Origin: a bacterium
GTDB lineage: Bacteria > Myxococcota > UBA727 > JAUIJE01
Assembly (NCBI GenBank): GCA_030431455.1
Contig: JAUIJE010000012.1
Location: forward strand, 124,001 to 188,000
Direction of reading: 5' to 3'
Length of the DNA: 64,000 nt
The notes below the pieces were generated by a model. The model saw nothing but the letters and a program-made list of their open reading frames with translations, made no database searches and was not told the origin of the DNA. The position numbers were made by a program, and so were the translations under genes. Positions 1-9,139 of the stretch are shown here, piece after piece (position 1 is the stretch's first letter; each line of letters begins with the position of its first letter).

Positions 1-1
1 C

Positions 2-1327
2 CGCGCGCACGTGATGGGGATCGAGCGGGCCTTGTCCAAGCGGGTGCGGCCGAGCCGTGAGGAGATGGCGCGCATGGACGCGCTCCTCGACGAAGCGTTG
101 GACGCCGGCTACCTCGGCCTGTCGATCTCCACCTTGCCGTGGGACAAGATGGACGGCGACATCTTCCGGTCCCGGCCCATGCCCTCGGTGTTCGCCCGGT
201 GGCGTGAATACCGACACCTGGCCCGGCAGCTTCGTCGACGGGGCCGGGTGTTGCAGGCCGTGCCCAACATCTCCACCAAGGTCAACGTGCCGCTGTTGTT
301 CGCGATGAGCGCGGGTCTCTTCCGCAAGGGTCTCAAGACCACCATCATCTCCATGATGGACGTGAAGGCCGACCGCCTGGCGTTTCGTTTGGCCGGGGTC
401 ATGGCCCGGGTGGTCAACCGTTGGCTGGGCGGCGACCTGCGCATGCAAGCGTTGCCCAATGTGTTTGATCTCTGGGCCGACGGCATCGATCTCGTGGTGT
501 TCGAAGAGCTGGAGGCCGGGACCGCGGCGCTGCACCTCAAAGGCGCTGACCGGGAGCGGCTGCTCTCCGACCCCGCCTTCCGCAAGCGCTTCAAGCGCCA
601 ATGGCAAAACCGCCTGCTCCCCCGCGCGTTTCACCGCAACCTCGCCGACACCGAGATCTTGGCCTGCCCCGACGACACCGTGGTGGGGCAGAGCTTCGCC
701 GACGTCGCCGCGGCCCGAGGCATCTCCACCGTGGACGCGTTCCTCGACCTGGTGCTCGAGCACGGCGACGCTCTTCGGTGGTACACGGTGATGGGCAACG
801 ACCGGCCCGCGTGGCTGGAGCGCATCATGGCCCACCCCGACATCCTCGTGGGGTTCTCGGACGCGGGGGCCCACCTTCGGCAGATGGCGCACTACAACTT
901 TCCCCTGCGGATGTTGCACAAGGTGAAGACCGCGCAGGACGAGGGCCGCCCGTTCATGACCGTGGGCCGCGCGGTGCAGCGCTTGACCTCGGAGATCGCA
1001 GACTGGCTCGGCATCGACGCCGGGACCCTCGCGGTGGGCCGTCGCGCGGACCTGGTCGTGGTCGATCCCCAACATCTCGACGCGGTGGAGGACATCCACG
1101 AGGCCGCCTTGCCCGCGTTCGGCTTGTCCCGGTTGGTTCGGCGCAACGACGAGGCGGTGCGCGTGGTGCTCATCAGCGGCCGGCTCGCGTCGGCCCACGG
1201 CGTGCCCGGGCCGGGGCTAGGCACAGATTCCGGCTTTGGCCAGGTGCTGCGCGCGACGCAGACACATGCTCCGGCGGCGGTCCCGGCTTCGCCCCCCGCC
1301 CCCCTCGACGCCCGGCCCGCGGCCTGA
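2..1327 (+). CDS. Amidohydrolase, N-acyl-D-amino-acid deacylase type, 5' end outside window
   Basis: The reading frame is open to the left edge, so the metal-binding N-terminal part (the usual H-x-H segment) is missing; an internal GTG at 11 is probably not the real start. What remains looks like the later part of the amidohydrolase TIM barrel: SMMDVKADRLAF, the aspartate-bearing stretch GFSDAGAHLRQMAH near residue 280, and the C-terminal composite beta-sandwich motif GTLAVGRRADLVVVDP. Family members are usually 500-590 residues, against about 440 here, which fits a truncated view. It probably hydrolyses an N-acyl or cyclic amide; the substrate cannot be told. The tail after the sandwich is a Pro/Ala-rich extension. 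Confidence 0.8.
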   Translation, partial: RAHVMGIERALSKRVRPSREEMARMDALLDEALDAGYLGLSISTLPWDKMDGDIFRSRPMPSVFARWREYRHLARQLRRRGRVLQAVPNISTKVNVPLLFAMSAGLFRKGLKTTIISMMDVKADRLAFRLAGVMARVVNRWLGGDLRMQALPNVFDLWADGIDLVVFEELEAGTAALHLKGADRERLLSDPAFRKRFKRQWQNRLLPRAFHRNLADTEILACPDDTVVGQSFADVAAARGISTVDAFLDLVLEHGDALRWYTVMGNDRPAWLERIMAHPDILVGFSDAGAHLRQMAHYNFPLRMLHKVKTAQDEGRPFMTVGRAVQRLTSEIADWLGIDAGTLAVGRRADLVVVDPQHLDAVEDIHEAALPAFGLSRLVRRNDEAVRVVLISGRLASAHGVPGPGLGTDSGFGQVLRATQTHAPAAVPASPPAPLDARPAA

Positions 1328-1397
1328 CCGCGCCCCGCGATCCGTCCGCCTCGACAGGGCCGAGAGCCCATGGCACCACTTGGGCCGGAGGCGAACG

Positions 1398-2912
1398 ATG
1401 GCCGGGCAACGATGGTGGGCGCTGACATTGTGCTGCGGGGGCTTGGTCGCGTGCGATCCCGCCGCGTTCTTTCCCCTCGGGCCCCAGACCCCGCCCGGGC
1501 GTCCCGTGCCCGTCGACCCGGGCTTGGTCGAGCCCGAGCCCAGCGAGCCCGAGCCCAGCGCGGCGGAGCCCGAGCCGGGCGAGCCCGAGCCGGCCGAGCC
1601 AGAGCCCACCCCGGGGCTGTCCGAGCCCGTGGTGCTCGAGCCCTTCGAGCAACGAGACGGCGACCCCGCCGCCGGCCTGTCCTATTTGGTGAGCGCCGAC
1701 TACGTCGGGTGCGGTCTGCCCGCCTCGTTCGTGTCCGACACCCTGGGGCTGACCGCGCCGGTCGAGCTCCGGGTCGAGGGCCGGCCCGACGAGTACGCGG
1801 ACGTGCGCTACGACTACAACGTGTTCGTCAACGAGGACGGGGTCGAGCTGGCCGCGGCCAACTGCCTGAGCTGCCACGCCGCCCCGCTGCGGGGCGAGCT
1901 GGTGATGGGCCTCGGCGATGTCAACCGCGATTGGTCCGGTGACATTGGGCCGGTGGTCAACAACGACCTGTCGTTTTTCTTTGCCGACGTCGACGAGCGC
2001 GCGGCCTACCAGAAGTGGCGCCGGCACATGATCGCGGTGGCCGACTACGTGCAAGTGCAGACCCGGGGCCACAACCCCGCCGACAACCTCGCCGCGGCGC
2101 TGTTCGCCCACCGAGACCCAGACACATTGGCGTGGTCGGACGAGCCCCTGCTCGAGCCGCCCCCTGAGACCCCCGTGCCCACCGACGTGCCCGCGTGGTG
2201 GTTGATGGCCAAGAAGAACGCGATGCTCATGACCGGGGCCGGCCGGGGCGATCATTCTCGCATCATGATGACCGCGTCCACATTGTGTGTCGACGACACC
2301 GTCACCGCGGCCGCGATCTACGAGGACATGGACGACGTGCGCGCGTACATCGCGTCGTTGACCCCCCCGCCCTTTCCCGGCCCCATCGACGCCGGCCTCG
2401 CGGAGGTTGGCGAGGGGCTGTTCGTGCAGCATTGCGCGAGCTGTCACGGCACCTACGGCGACCACCCGAGCTATCCCAACCTGCTCGTGCCCGTGGCCGA
2501 CGTGGGCACCGACCCCATGCTCGCCCAAGGCGCGGCCCAACTCTCCACCCGCTTCGTCGAGTGGTTCAACGATTCGTTCTACGGCGAGACCGCCACCCTC
2601 GTCCCCGAGGTCGGCTACGTCGCCCCGCCGCTGGACGGGGTCTGGGCCACTGCTCCCTATTTCCACAATGCCTCTGTGCCCCGCTTGTCCCAGGTGCTGC
2701 ACAGCCCGTCCCGACCCGCGGGTTTTTACCGGAGCTTTGACGCCGACGCCTACGAGCTGGACGATCCCGGCTGGCCGGTGGCCAACGGGCCGGCGGACAG
2801 TGGTCAGTTCAACACCGCGCTCCCGGGCCATGACAACCAAGGCCACACCTTCGCCGACGCCCTCGACGACGCCGATCGCGACGCCTTGCTCGAGTACCTC
2901 AAGACCCTCTGA
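1398..2912 (+). CDS. RoxA-like diheme c-type cytochrome lipoprotein
   Basis: Start ATG follows a good GGAG site 8 bases upstream. The N-terminus LTLCCGGLVAC is a lipoprotein signal with a lipobox Cys, followed by a Pro/Glu-rich spacer of about 50 residues. Two heme-binding motifs are visible, CLSCH near residue 155 and CASCH near residue 345. The C-terminal stretch PPLDGVWATAPYFHNASVP is the hallmark of RoxA-like cytochromes (rubber oxygenase A and related diheme oxidases) and of some peroxidase-type cytochromes. I infer an outer-membrane or periplasmic redox enzyme; a dioxygenase role is only one option. It contributes 2 of the 88 CxxCH motifs counted in this window. Confidence 0.75.
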   Translation: MAGQRWWALTLCCGGLVACDPAAFFPLGPQTPPGRPVPVDPGLVEPEPSEPEPSAAEPEPGEPEPAEPEPTPGLSEPVVLEPFEQRDGDPAAGLSYLVSADYVGCGLPASFVSDTLGLTAPVELRVEGRPDEYADVRYDYNVFVNEDGVELAAANCLSCHAAPLRGELVMGLGDVNRDWSGDIGPVVNNDLSFFFADVDERAAYQKWRRHMIAVADYVQVQTRGHNPADNLAAALFAHRDPDTLAWSDEPLLEPPPETPVPTDVPAWWLMAKKNAMLMTGAGRGDHSRIMMTASTLCVDDTVTAAAIYEDMDDVRAYIASLTPPPFPGPIDAGLAEVGEGLFVQHCASCHGTYGDHPSYPNLLVPVADVGTDPMLAQGAAQLSTRFVEWFNDSFYGETATLVPEVGYVAPPLDGVWATAPYFHNASVPRLSQVLHSPSRPAGFYRSFDADAYELDDPGWPVANGPADSGQFNTALPGHDNQGHTFADALDDADRDALLEYLKTL

Positions 2913-3100
2913 CCGCCGCTCCGCCGCCGTGCGACCAGGGCGCACAATCGCGTCCGGACCTTTGCCCTCGCCTGCCCACGGCAAACTGGTACCCCTCAAA
3001 TATCTGACGGATTGCTGCCTGGGCGCGCCGCCTGTGGCCCCGCGGGCGAACTGGACCGCGGTTTGCATTTCGGCCGGACATCAACTGGAGGTTTGCTCTC

Positions 3101-3847
3101 ATGAAACGAAACGCCCTGATCCTGTGCAGTGTCTTTGGTCTCTTTTTCACCGCGTGTCCCGGCGAGACCACCGACGACCCCATCGAAAACGAAGACCCGG
3201 TCAAGCAGACCGACCTCGTCGCGGACCAAGGCGGCGTGGCCGAAAGCCCCGACGGCAACTTCGCCCTCGCGCTCGACGCCGCCGAGGTGGTCGAGGACGT
3301 CACCGTCAAGGTCACCGAGACCCCGGACCCCAACGAGTCCGCCGCCTCCCTGTCCCCCGCCTATGTGGTCGATGTGGACGGTGACCTCGCGATCAACTTC
3401 ACCGCCGATCTCACCTTCGCCCTGTCCGCCGCGGACGCCGAGTCCATCGGGGTGCAGAACCTCCGCGTGGCCCACGGCGAAAACCTCGCCGACGGCTGGG
3501 ACGAACTGCTCACCGGCACCTACGACAGCGAAGCCGGGCTCTACCGGGTGACCACCTACAGTTTCTCCTTCTTCATGCTCGTCGATCAATCCAAGATCGA
3601 AGACGCGTGCGAGTGCGACAGCGACGAGACCTGCACCGCCGACTGCGGCTGCGACGCCGACTGCCCGGCCAACACCTCAGAGTGCAGTGACAGTTGTATG
3701 GCCCAGTCCGGCGCGGGGTGCTGCACCGGCTGTGGCTGCGACTTCGAGGTACAGTGCACCCCCGAGTGCGGCTCCGGCTTCCAATGGGACTGCGAGATCG
3801 GCTGCTGCTACGACTACGAAGCCCACGTGTGCGAGGGCGAAAGCTGA
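3101..3847 (+). CDS. Lipoprotein with Cys-rich C-terminal domain
   Basis: GGAGG lies 9 bases before the ATG. The signal MKRNALILCSVFGLFFTAC has a clear lipobox Cys at residue 19. Residues ~45-165 form a beta-rich domain of unknown family. The last ~80 residues are packed with cysteines in pairs (CECDSDETC, CGCDADC, GCCTGCGC, GCCYDY), probably a disulphide-knotted, EGF-like surface module. It converges on the next gene with only 3 bases between the two stop codons. Function unknown. Confidence 0.8.
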   Translation: MKRNALILCSVFGLFFTACPGETTDDPIENEDPVKQTDLVADQGGVAESPDGNFALALDAAEVVEDVTVKVTETPDPNESAASLSPAYVVDVDGDLAINFTADLTFALSAADAESIGVQNLRVAHGENLADGWDELLTGTYDSEAGLYRVTTYSFSFFMLVDQSKIEDACECDSDETCTADCGCDADCPANTSECSDSCMAQSGAGCCTGCGCDFEVQCTPECGSGFQWDCEIGCCYDYEAHVCEGES

Positions 3848-3850
3848 GGG

Positions 3851-6463
3851 CTATTCCTCGACGTGCGCCACCCGGACGGTGGGGTCGATGAGATACCCAT
3901 CGTCCCGGGTGAGCAGCACGTCTTCGAGCCCCGCGCGGCGCAGGTTGCGCACCACGGTGTAGACCCGGTTGGCTCCCGCTTCCGGGCTCACCGTCTGACC
4001 GGGCCAGCCCGCCTCGAGCACCTCGTCGAGGGTCAGGGCTTGCCCCGGGTTGTTGTCGAGGGTGTTGGTCAACGACATGAACACCCGGCGCATCGCGCCC
4101 CGCCGGCGGATGTCGGTGCGCTCGCCGCCAATTTCGAACCAGTGAAAGTCGGGGCCCACCTTCAGCAAAGGGCCCATCGCGTCCGCTTCGGGGGTGGTGG
4201 CGCGCCCGGCGCGGGTGGCGAGCACGTGCACCAGCCACCGCCGGGCGATGCGCACCGGGCCCCCCAGCGGGGTCTGGTCGGAGAGCTTCTCTTTGCCCGC
4301 AGCGACGAGGTCGTCTTCCGGCTGGTGATCGGCGCGGCGCAGGAGGATCTTGGCCGCGATCATCAAAAAGCGCCGGGCGTCGGCGAAGTGGGGGGCGATG
4401 GACCGATCGTCGTCGAGCTCTTCGAGGATGCTGCGCGCCTCCGCGGTGCGGCCCAGCCGGGCGAGCACGCAGGCACGGTAGGCCCGCGGGGAAAAGCGCG
4501 CGCGGGTGACGAGGTCCTTCTCCACCGAGAGCGCCTCGGCGTGCAACAGCCGGTCTTGGGCGGTCTCGAGGTCGCCTTGTTCAGCGCGCACGATGCCCTC
4601 GACCACCGCGCCGAGCCCCTCGAGGCGGGTCAGGCCGTAGCGGTTGGCGCGTTCTTCGAGCTCTTGGCACAATGTGAGTGCACGCTCGCGGTTCTCGAGC
4701 TCGAGCTCCAACCAGGCGAGGTTGAAGAGCAGGATGCTCTGCACATTTTCGCTCGCGAAGCGCTCGGCCAAGGTCTGGGCCGCGAGGAGGTCGCGCCGGG
4801 AGTCGTCGAGCTGGCCGCGCTCGGCCCGGAGGTAGGCGAGATTGGTCAGGATGTAGATCTCGTCCCGCTTGTCCCCCCCGCGCTCGGTGGCGAGCAGGGC
4901 CCGGCCCCCGAGGGGCTCGGCGTCGTCGTAGCGGCCTTCGAACAGGAAGGTCACAAAGTGCCGCATCAAGGCCTTGGCGTGCGCGGGGGTGCCCGGGGGC
5001 AGGGCGTCAAGGCAGCGCTGGATGTCGGCGCGCGCTTCTTCGAACCGGCCGTTGTTGGTCAGCCACGCGGCGCGGACCCCGAGGGCTTGGGCGGTGGCCA
5101 CCGGCGGTGACCCCAGCGGACCCTCCAGGAGGTCCAGGGCGGCGTTGATGTCGCGCTCACAGTCGACGAGCCGGGCGCTCTCCACCGCGAGCTGGGCCCG
5201 TCCGGTGTACAGGTGGGCGCGGGTCTCGTCGTCGATGTCGGCCGCGAGCAGCCGGTCGTAGAACCGAAAATGGCTGTCTACGACGACGGTGCGGTTGAGG
5301 AACGGCATCAAGTGCACGAGCAGGCGGGCCGCCCGCGGGCCGTCGATGTGGCACAGCTCGAACAGCATGGCGATGAGGTCGTCTTGCAGCGCCGGGGCCC
5401 GGGCCAGGTCGCCCTCGCGGTTGGGGTCGAGGGCCTCGCCCTGTTCGGCGAAGAGCAGGGCGTGGGCGCGCTCGGCGGCGGCTTTGTCCTCGTGACCGGC
5501 GAGCTTTTGGGTGGCGAAGGCCTTGACCGACTCGAGGAAAAAGAAGCGCTGCTCGGCGCCGGGCCGCAGGCTCACGAGCGACTTGCGCTTGAGGCTTTGC
5601 AGGGCGTCGACCGCGTCGATGTCGTCGGGGAGCAGCCGCTCGCACAGCTCGAGGGTGAAGTCGCCGTGAAAGGTCGAGCACCAGGTCATGGCGCGTTGTT
5701 CGGTCGGGTCGAGCAGCTCCCAGGACCATTGCATGGTCGCGACCAGGGTCCGGTGCCGCTCGGACAGCTCGGGGTTGGAGCTTTTGAGCAGGTCGAGCGG
5801 GGTGGCCAGACGACGCTCGAGTTGCTCGAGGGAGAGAATCTCCATCCGGGCCGCGGCCAGCTCGATGGCGAGCGGCAGGTTGGACAGCTTGTGCACGACG
5901 CGGGCGACGGACTCGTCGTCGTCCGAGAGCTTGAGGTCGGGGCGCGCGAGGTGGGCCCGGTCGATGAACAACGCCATGGCCGCGTCGTCCTCGAGGGGCA
6001 CGAGCTCAAAACGGTATTCGTCGCGGATGCCGATGGGCTCGCGCGAGGTGGCGATGAAGCGCGCGTCGGGGGCCCCGGCGAGCAGCGCCTGCAGCAGGGG
6101 GCGGATGTGCTCGGTGAGGTGCTCGAGGTTGTCGAGCACAAACACCGCCTCCCCGCGCCGGGCCACCGCCTCGATGATGCGCTCTTTGGCCGCGTCCGAG
6201 CTGCGCACGTCGCCGATGCGCATGCCGAGGGCGGCGCCGATTTCACTGAGCACGCCATCGCTGGACTTGGCCCGGGTGAGGTCGACAAAACACACGAGGT
6301 CATCGTCGCCGGCGCCGTGCAGGGCCGCCTTGGCGAACTGGGTCTTGCCCACGCCCCCCGGCCCCACGATGGTGATCAGCCGCCGCCCGCGCGCGCGCAC
6401 CTCGGCGAGCGCCGCCAAGTCGTGCTCGCGCCCGATCAGCAGGTCGGCGTCGGAAAACCCCAT
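3851..6463 (-). CDS. NB-ARC ATPase/TPR transcriptional regulator with C-terminal winged helix
   Basis: About 870 residues. Walker A GPGGVGKT is at residues 34-41, Walker B-like VFVLDNLEHL near 105, and SREP further on, as in AP-ATPase/STAND regulators (AfsR, MalT, LuxR-like). The middle and later parts are helical repeats of TPR type. The last ~100 residues (RRVFMSLTNTLDNNPGQALT, then EVLEAGWPG, VYTVVRNLRRAGLEDVL, DGYLID) match an OmpR/PhoB-type winged helix, so DNA binding is at the C-terminus, whereas SARP/AfsR proteins carry it at the N-terminus. I chose the ATG giving MGFSDADLL because the ATPase fold starts at once; a longer start 35 codons upstream would overlap the divergent gene. Target genes are unknown; the divergent methyltransferase is a candidate. 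Confidence 0.8.
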   Translation of the reverse strand: MGFSDADLLIGREHDLAALAEVRARGRRLITIVGPGGVGKTQFAKAALHGAGDDDLVCFVDLTRAKSSDGVLSEIGAALGMRIGDVRSSDAAKERIIEAVARRGEAVFVLDNLEHLTEHIRPLLQALLAGAPDARFIATSREPIGIRDEYRFELVPLEDDAAMALFIDRAHLARPDLKLSDDDESVARVVHKLSNLPLAIELAAARMEILSLEQLERRLATPLDLLKSSNPELSERHRTLVATMQWSWELLDPTEQRAMTWCSTFHGDFTLELCERLLPDDIDAVDALQSLKRKSLVSLRPGAEQRFFFLESVKAFATQKLAGHEDKAAAERAHALLFAEQGEALDPNREGDLARAPALQDDLIAMLFELCHIDGPRAARLLVHLMPFLNRTVVVDSHFRFYDRLLAADIDDETRAHLYTGRAQLAVESARLVDCERDINAALDLLEGPLGSPPVATAQALGVRAAWLTNNGRFEEARADIQRCLDALPPGTPAHAKALMRHFVTFLFEGRYDDAEPLGGRALLATERGGDKRDEIYILTNLAYLRAERGQLDDSRRDLLAAQTLAERFASENVQSILLFNLAWLELELENRERALTLCQELEERANRYGLTRLEGLGAVVEGIVRAEQGDLETAQDRLLHAEALSVEKDLVTRARFSPRAYRACVLARLGRTAEARSILEELDDDRSIAPHFADARRFLMIAAKILLRRADHQPEDDLVAAGKEKLSDQTPLGGPVRIARRWLVHVLATRAGRATTPEADAMGPLLKVGPDFHWFEIGGERTDIRRRGAMRRVFMSLTNTLDNNPGQALTLDEVLEAGWPGQTVSPEAGANRVYTVVRNLRRAGLEDVLLTRDDGYLIDPTVRVAHVEE

Positions 6464-6537
6464 CGCTCGGACACTAGTCGAAACGGTCCAAAACAAAACC
6501 GCAAACCGGCCGAGGGGCGGGGCGGTATGCTCGCGCC

Positions 6538-7428
6538 ATGGAGCACGAGGGCGCCTGGTCGAGCCCAAGACGCGGAGCGTTATCGCGGGCGTTGACCTCC
6601 CTGCGCCTGCTCTGGCTGCTGGTGAGCCCGGTGCGCTCGCACCCCGACCGGGTGTACCGGTTGCTCGCCACCGACAACAACCTCGGCGAGAACACCCGGT
6701 TCCTCAACCTCGGCTACTGGAAAACCGCCACCACCTACGACGACGCGTGCCGGGCCTTGGCCCATCTTCTGGCCGAGCGGGCCGGGCTCGGCCCGGGGGA
6801 CGAGGCCCTCGACGTCGGCTGCGGCTTTGGCGAACAGGACGTGTATTTCGTCGACCAGTTCCACCCGCGCTCGTTGCACGCGATCAACATCACCGCGATG
6901 CAGGTCGACGAGGCGCGCCGGCGGCACCAGCGGGAGGGCCTGAGCTTCGCGGTCCAGTCCGCCACCGAGATCGATGACCAAGACCGCTACGACGTGGTCC
7001 TGGCCTTGGAGAGCGCCTTTCATTTCAACACCCGGGCGGATTTTTTTGTTCGGGCCCACGCCGCGCTCAAGCCCGGGGGCCGCCTGGCCCTGGCCGACAG
7101 CGTCACCGCCTACGACCGGCTCGGGTGGTGGTCGCGGCTCCTGCAATATTTCGGCAACGGCCTGTGGCAGACCCCCCGACAGAACCTATACGGGGAGGCC
7201 ACCTACCGCGCGCACCTCGAGGCCGCGGGTTTTGTCGACATCGTGTTCGAGGACATCTCCGCGCACGTGTTCAAGCCTTGGAAGCGCTATGCCCAAAAGC
7301 GGCTGGAGGACCCCGCGGTCCGGGACCGGGTGCACCCGCTGTTGCGTTCGATTTGGGCCAAGGACCACGGGGCCCACGACGTGCACCGCTACGTGATCGT
7401 GACCGCCAAAAAGCCTGGCCCGGCATGA
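6538..7428 (+). CDS. SAM-dependent class I methyltransferase
   Basis: Motif I is ALDVGCGFGEQD (near residue 93), followed by the acidic loop and VVLALESAFHFNTRADFF, typical of class I methyltransferases of the small-molecule or sterol/tocopherol type. The N-terminus has a hydrophobic, basic helix (LTSLRLLWLLVSPVR) that may attach it to the membrane. The region between it and the divergent regulator is about 75 bases and must hold both promoters. The stop overlaps the next start as ATGA, so the two genes are translationally coupled. Substrate unknown. Confidence 0.85.
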   Translation: MEHEGAWSSPRRGALSRALTSLRLLWLLVSPVRSHPDRVYRLLATDNNLGENTRFLNLGYWKTATTYDDACRALAHLLAERAGLGPGDEALDVGCGFGEQDVYFVDQFHPRSLHAINITAMQVDEARRRHQREGLSFAVQSATEIDDQDRYDVVLALESAFHFNTRADFFVRAHAALKPGGRLALADSVTAYDRLGWWSRLLQYFGNGLWQTPRQNLYGEATYRAHLEAAGFVDIVFEDISAHVFKPWKRYAQKRLEDPAVRDRVHPLLRSIWAKDHGAHDVHRYVIVTAKKPGPA

Positions 7429-7784
7429 CCGAAGACCTCACCGCCGCAGAACGCGACGAGCTGCGCCGCGACCTCGTCGCCCTGTGCGAGAGCCTCGCCT
7501 CGACCCTGGCCGGTCTCGACGAGGGGGCCCAGGTCGTCGACCTCGACGCCCCCATCGGCCGCCTGTCGCGCATGGATGCTCTGCAGCAACAATCCATGGC
7601 CAAAGCCAACCGCCAGAGCATGACCGCGCGGCTCACCCAGGCCCAGGCCGCCCTGCACCGGATGGACGACGACGAGTACGGATATTGCCGGGCCTGTGAC
7701 GAGCCCATCGCGTACAAGCGCCTCAAGGCCCGACCGGAGACGCCCTTTTGCCTCGCGTGCCAGGCCGCGGCCGAACACCGCTGA
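7425..7784 (+). CDS. DksA/TraR-family C4 zinc-finger protein
   Basis: 119 residues with an N-terminal coiled coil and a C-terminal zinc finger CRAC...CLAC preceded by DDDEYGYC, the signature of DksA/TraR proteins. Full-length DksA is about 150 residues, so this is a short paralogue. Such proteins bind the RNA polymerase secondary channel and tune transcription. The start overlaps the methyltransferase stop (ATGA). Confidence 0.85.
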   Translation: MTEDLTAAERDELRRDLVALCESLASTLAGLDEGAQVVDLDAPIGRLSRMDALQQQSMAKANRQSMTARLTQAQAALHRMDDDEYGYCRACDEPIAYKRLKARPETPFCLACQAAAEHR

Positions 7785-7800
7785 TCCGTCCGCGGGCAGC

Positions 7801-8730
7801 TCAGCCCCCCGCCAACGCACAGCCTGCGCAGCGCGCGCCCACCGGGGTCGCGGGCTCGGGCTGGAGGGTCACGTGACCGAGCCCAAACCGCTCGCCCAGG
7901 ACCGCGTGCAGCTCCCCCAGCACCGGCGGCCACCGGGTCTCGTCGTCGAGCACCACGTGGGCGGTGAACAGGTCGCGCCCGCTCGCCAATGTCCATGCAT
8001 GCACGTCGTGCACCCCCACCACCCCGGGGCAGGCCTCCATCGCCCCCCGCACCGCCTGGAGGTCGAGCCCGGGGGGCGTCCACTGCATCAACACCGAAAA
8101 CGTCTGGCGCAACAACAGCACCCCGCTGCCCGCCACCAGCGCGGCGATGAGCAGGCTCGCCACCGGGTCGGCCCACCGCCACCCGAACGCCCACATCAGG
8201 CCTCCGGACGCCATCGCCCCCACGCTGCCCAGGGCGTCGGCCACCACGTGCAAGAACGCCCCCCGCACGTTGAGGTTGTCGCCCTGGCCCCCGGACAGCA
8301 CCACCATCGCAATGACATTGACCACGAGCCCGCCGGCGGCGATGCCGAGCATGGGGCCGGCGATGACCTCGGGGGGCGCGCTGAGCCGGCCCACCGCCTC
8401 CCGGGCCACGAGGGCGGCGATGACCAGCAAGGCCACCCCGTTGACCGCCGCGGCCAACACCTCCGCCCGGTGAAAGCCGAACGTCTTGTCGTCGGACGGG
8501 GCCCGCCGGGACAGCCACATCGCGCCCCAGGCCAACGACAGCGCGGCCACGTCGCTGAGCATGTGCCCCGCGTCCGCCAACAATGCCAATGAACCCGTCC
8601 ACCACCCGCCCACGACCTCCGCGGCCATGTACGACGCGGCCAGCCCGATGGCGATGGCCAAGCGCCGCTGGCTCGCTCCCTGGGCATGGTCGTGGTGGGC
8701 GTGTCCGCCTTCGTGGTGTCCGTGTCCCAT
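7801..8730 (-). CDS. Cation diffusion facilitator (CzcD-type) metal efflux protein
   Basis: 309 residues. A His-rich N-terminus (HGHHEGGHAHHDHAQ) precedes six hydrophobic helices. The CDF metal site is visible as LLADAGHMLSD in helix 2 and VADALGSVGA in helix 5 (H/DxxxD pattern). A cytosolic C-terminal domain of ferredoxin-like fold (HDVHAWTLASG) follows, ending with a short tail CAGCALAGG that holds extra cysteines. A GGAAGG site precedes the ATG. It lies 15 bases after the CsoR-like gene on the same strand, so efflux is probably controlled by that repressor. Zn, Co or Cu are possible cargoes; the regulator's Cys-His-Cys ligand set would favour Cu(I), while CDF proteins usually move divalent metals. 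Confidence 0.92.
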   Translation of the reverse strand: MGHGHHEGGHAHHDHAQGASQRRLAIAIGLAASYMAAEVVGGWWTGSLALLADAGHMLSDVAALSLAWGAMWLSRRAPSDDKTFGFHRAEVLAAAVNGVALLVIAALVAREAVGRLSAPPEVIAGPMLGIAAGGLVVNVIAMVVLSGGQGDNLNVRGAFLHVVADALGSVGAMASGGLMWAFGWRWADPVASLLIAALVAGSGVLLLRQTFSVLMQWTPPGLDLQAVRGAMEACPGVVGVHDVHAWTLASGRDLFTAHVVLDDETRWPPVLGELHAVLGERFGLGHVTLQPEPATPVGARCAGCALAGG

Positions 8731-8745
8731 GTCGTGTCCTTCCGC

Positions 8746-9024
8746 TCAGCGGCCGAGCTGCCGGCCGATGAGGTCCAAAAGTTCGTCGATTTGGGCCGCG
8801 CGCTCGGCGGGGTCACCGTGCCCCATCGCCTCGGCCACGCAGCTCTCGACGTGGTGACCGAGCAGCACCGCCCGGGCCTTGGCCAGGGCGCCCTCCACCG
8901 CGGCGATCTGGGTCAGCACCGCCACACAGTCGAGGTCGGCTTCGATCGATCGCTCCACCGCGGCCAGCTGGCCGTGGGCGCGGCGCAATCGGTTGCGCAG
9001 TTTTCGCCGGGTGGGCTCGTCCAT
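8746..9024 (-). CDS. CsoR/RcnR-family metal-sensing repressor
   Basis: 92 residues, all helical, of the CsoR family (DUF156). Ligand residues can be read in order: DC near residue 31, HH near residue 56 and SC a few residues later, which is the Cys-His-Cys set of Cu(I)-type CsoR, while RcnR uses mainly His. I start at the ATG rather than the TTG one codon earlier. Two 17-bp operators of CsoR type lie directly upstream, overlapping the start region, so the gene is probably autoregulated together with the CDF exporter. Confidence 0.88.
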   Translation of the reverse strand: MDEPTRRKLRNRLRRAHGQLAAVERSIEADLDCVAVLTQIAAVEGALAKARAVLLGHHVESCVAEAMGHGDPAERAAQIDELLDLIGRQLGR

Positions 9025-9026
9025 CA

Positions 9027-9067
9027 ATACCCCCTATGGGTATGTTCTTTATACCCACAGGGGGTAT
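9027..9067 (-). promoter_or_regulatory. Double CsoR-type operator
   Basis: Two copies of ATACCC-N5-GGGTAT, ATACCCCCTATGGGTAT at 9027-9043 and ATACCCACAGGGGGTAT at 9051-9067, separated by 7 bases. The second is nearly the reverse complement of the first, so the whole block is itself an inverted repeat. CsoR-family repressors are known to bind such G/C-tract pseudo-palindromes. Placement immediately upstream of the repressor gene supports autoregulation. Confidence 0.8.
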
Positions 9068-9139
9068 CCGCGCAAGCGCGCAGACACCGATCTGGGCGGT
9101 GCCGAGCCCTCCCTCGCTGCGGGGACGCACCGCGCCCGC

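Noticed and set aside
1173-3068. 631-codon minus-strand frame opposite the RoxA-like gene
   Set aside because: Antisense shadow with Val/Gly/His-rich composition and no motif; the plus-strand gene has signal peptide and heme motifs.
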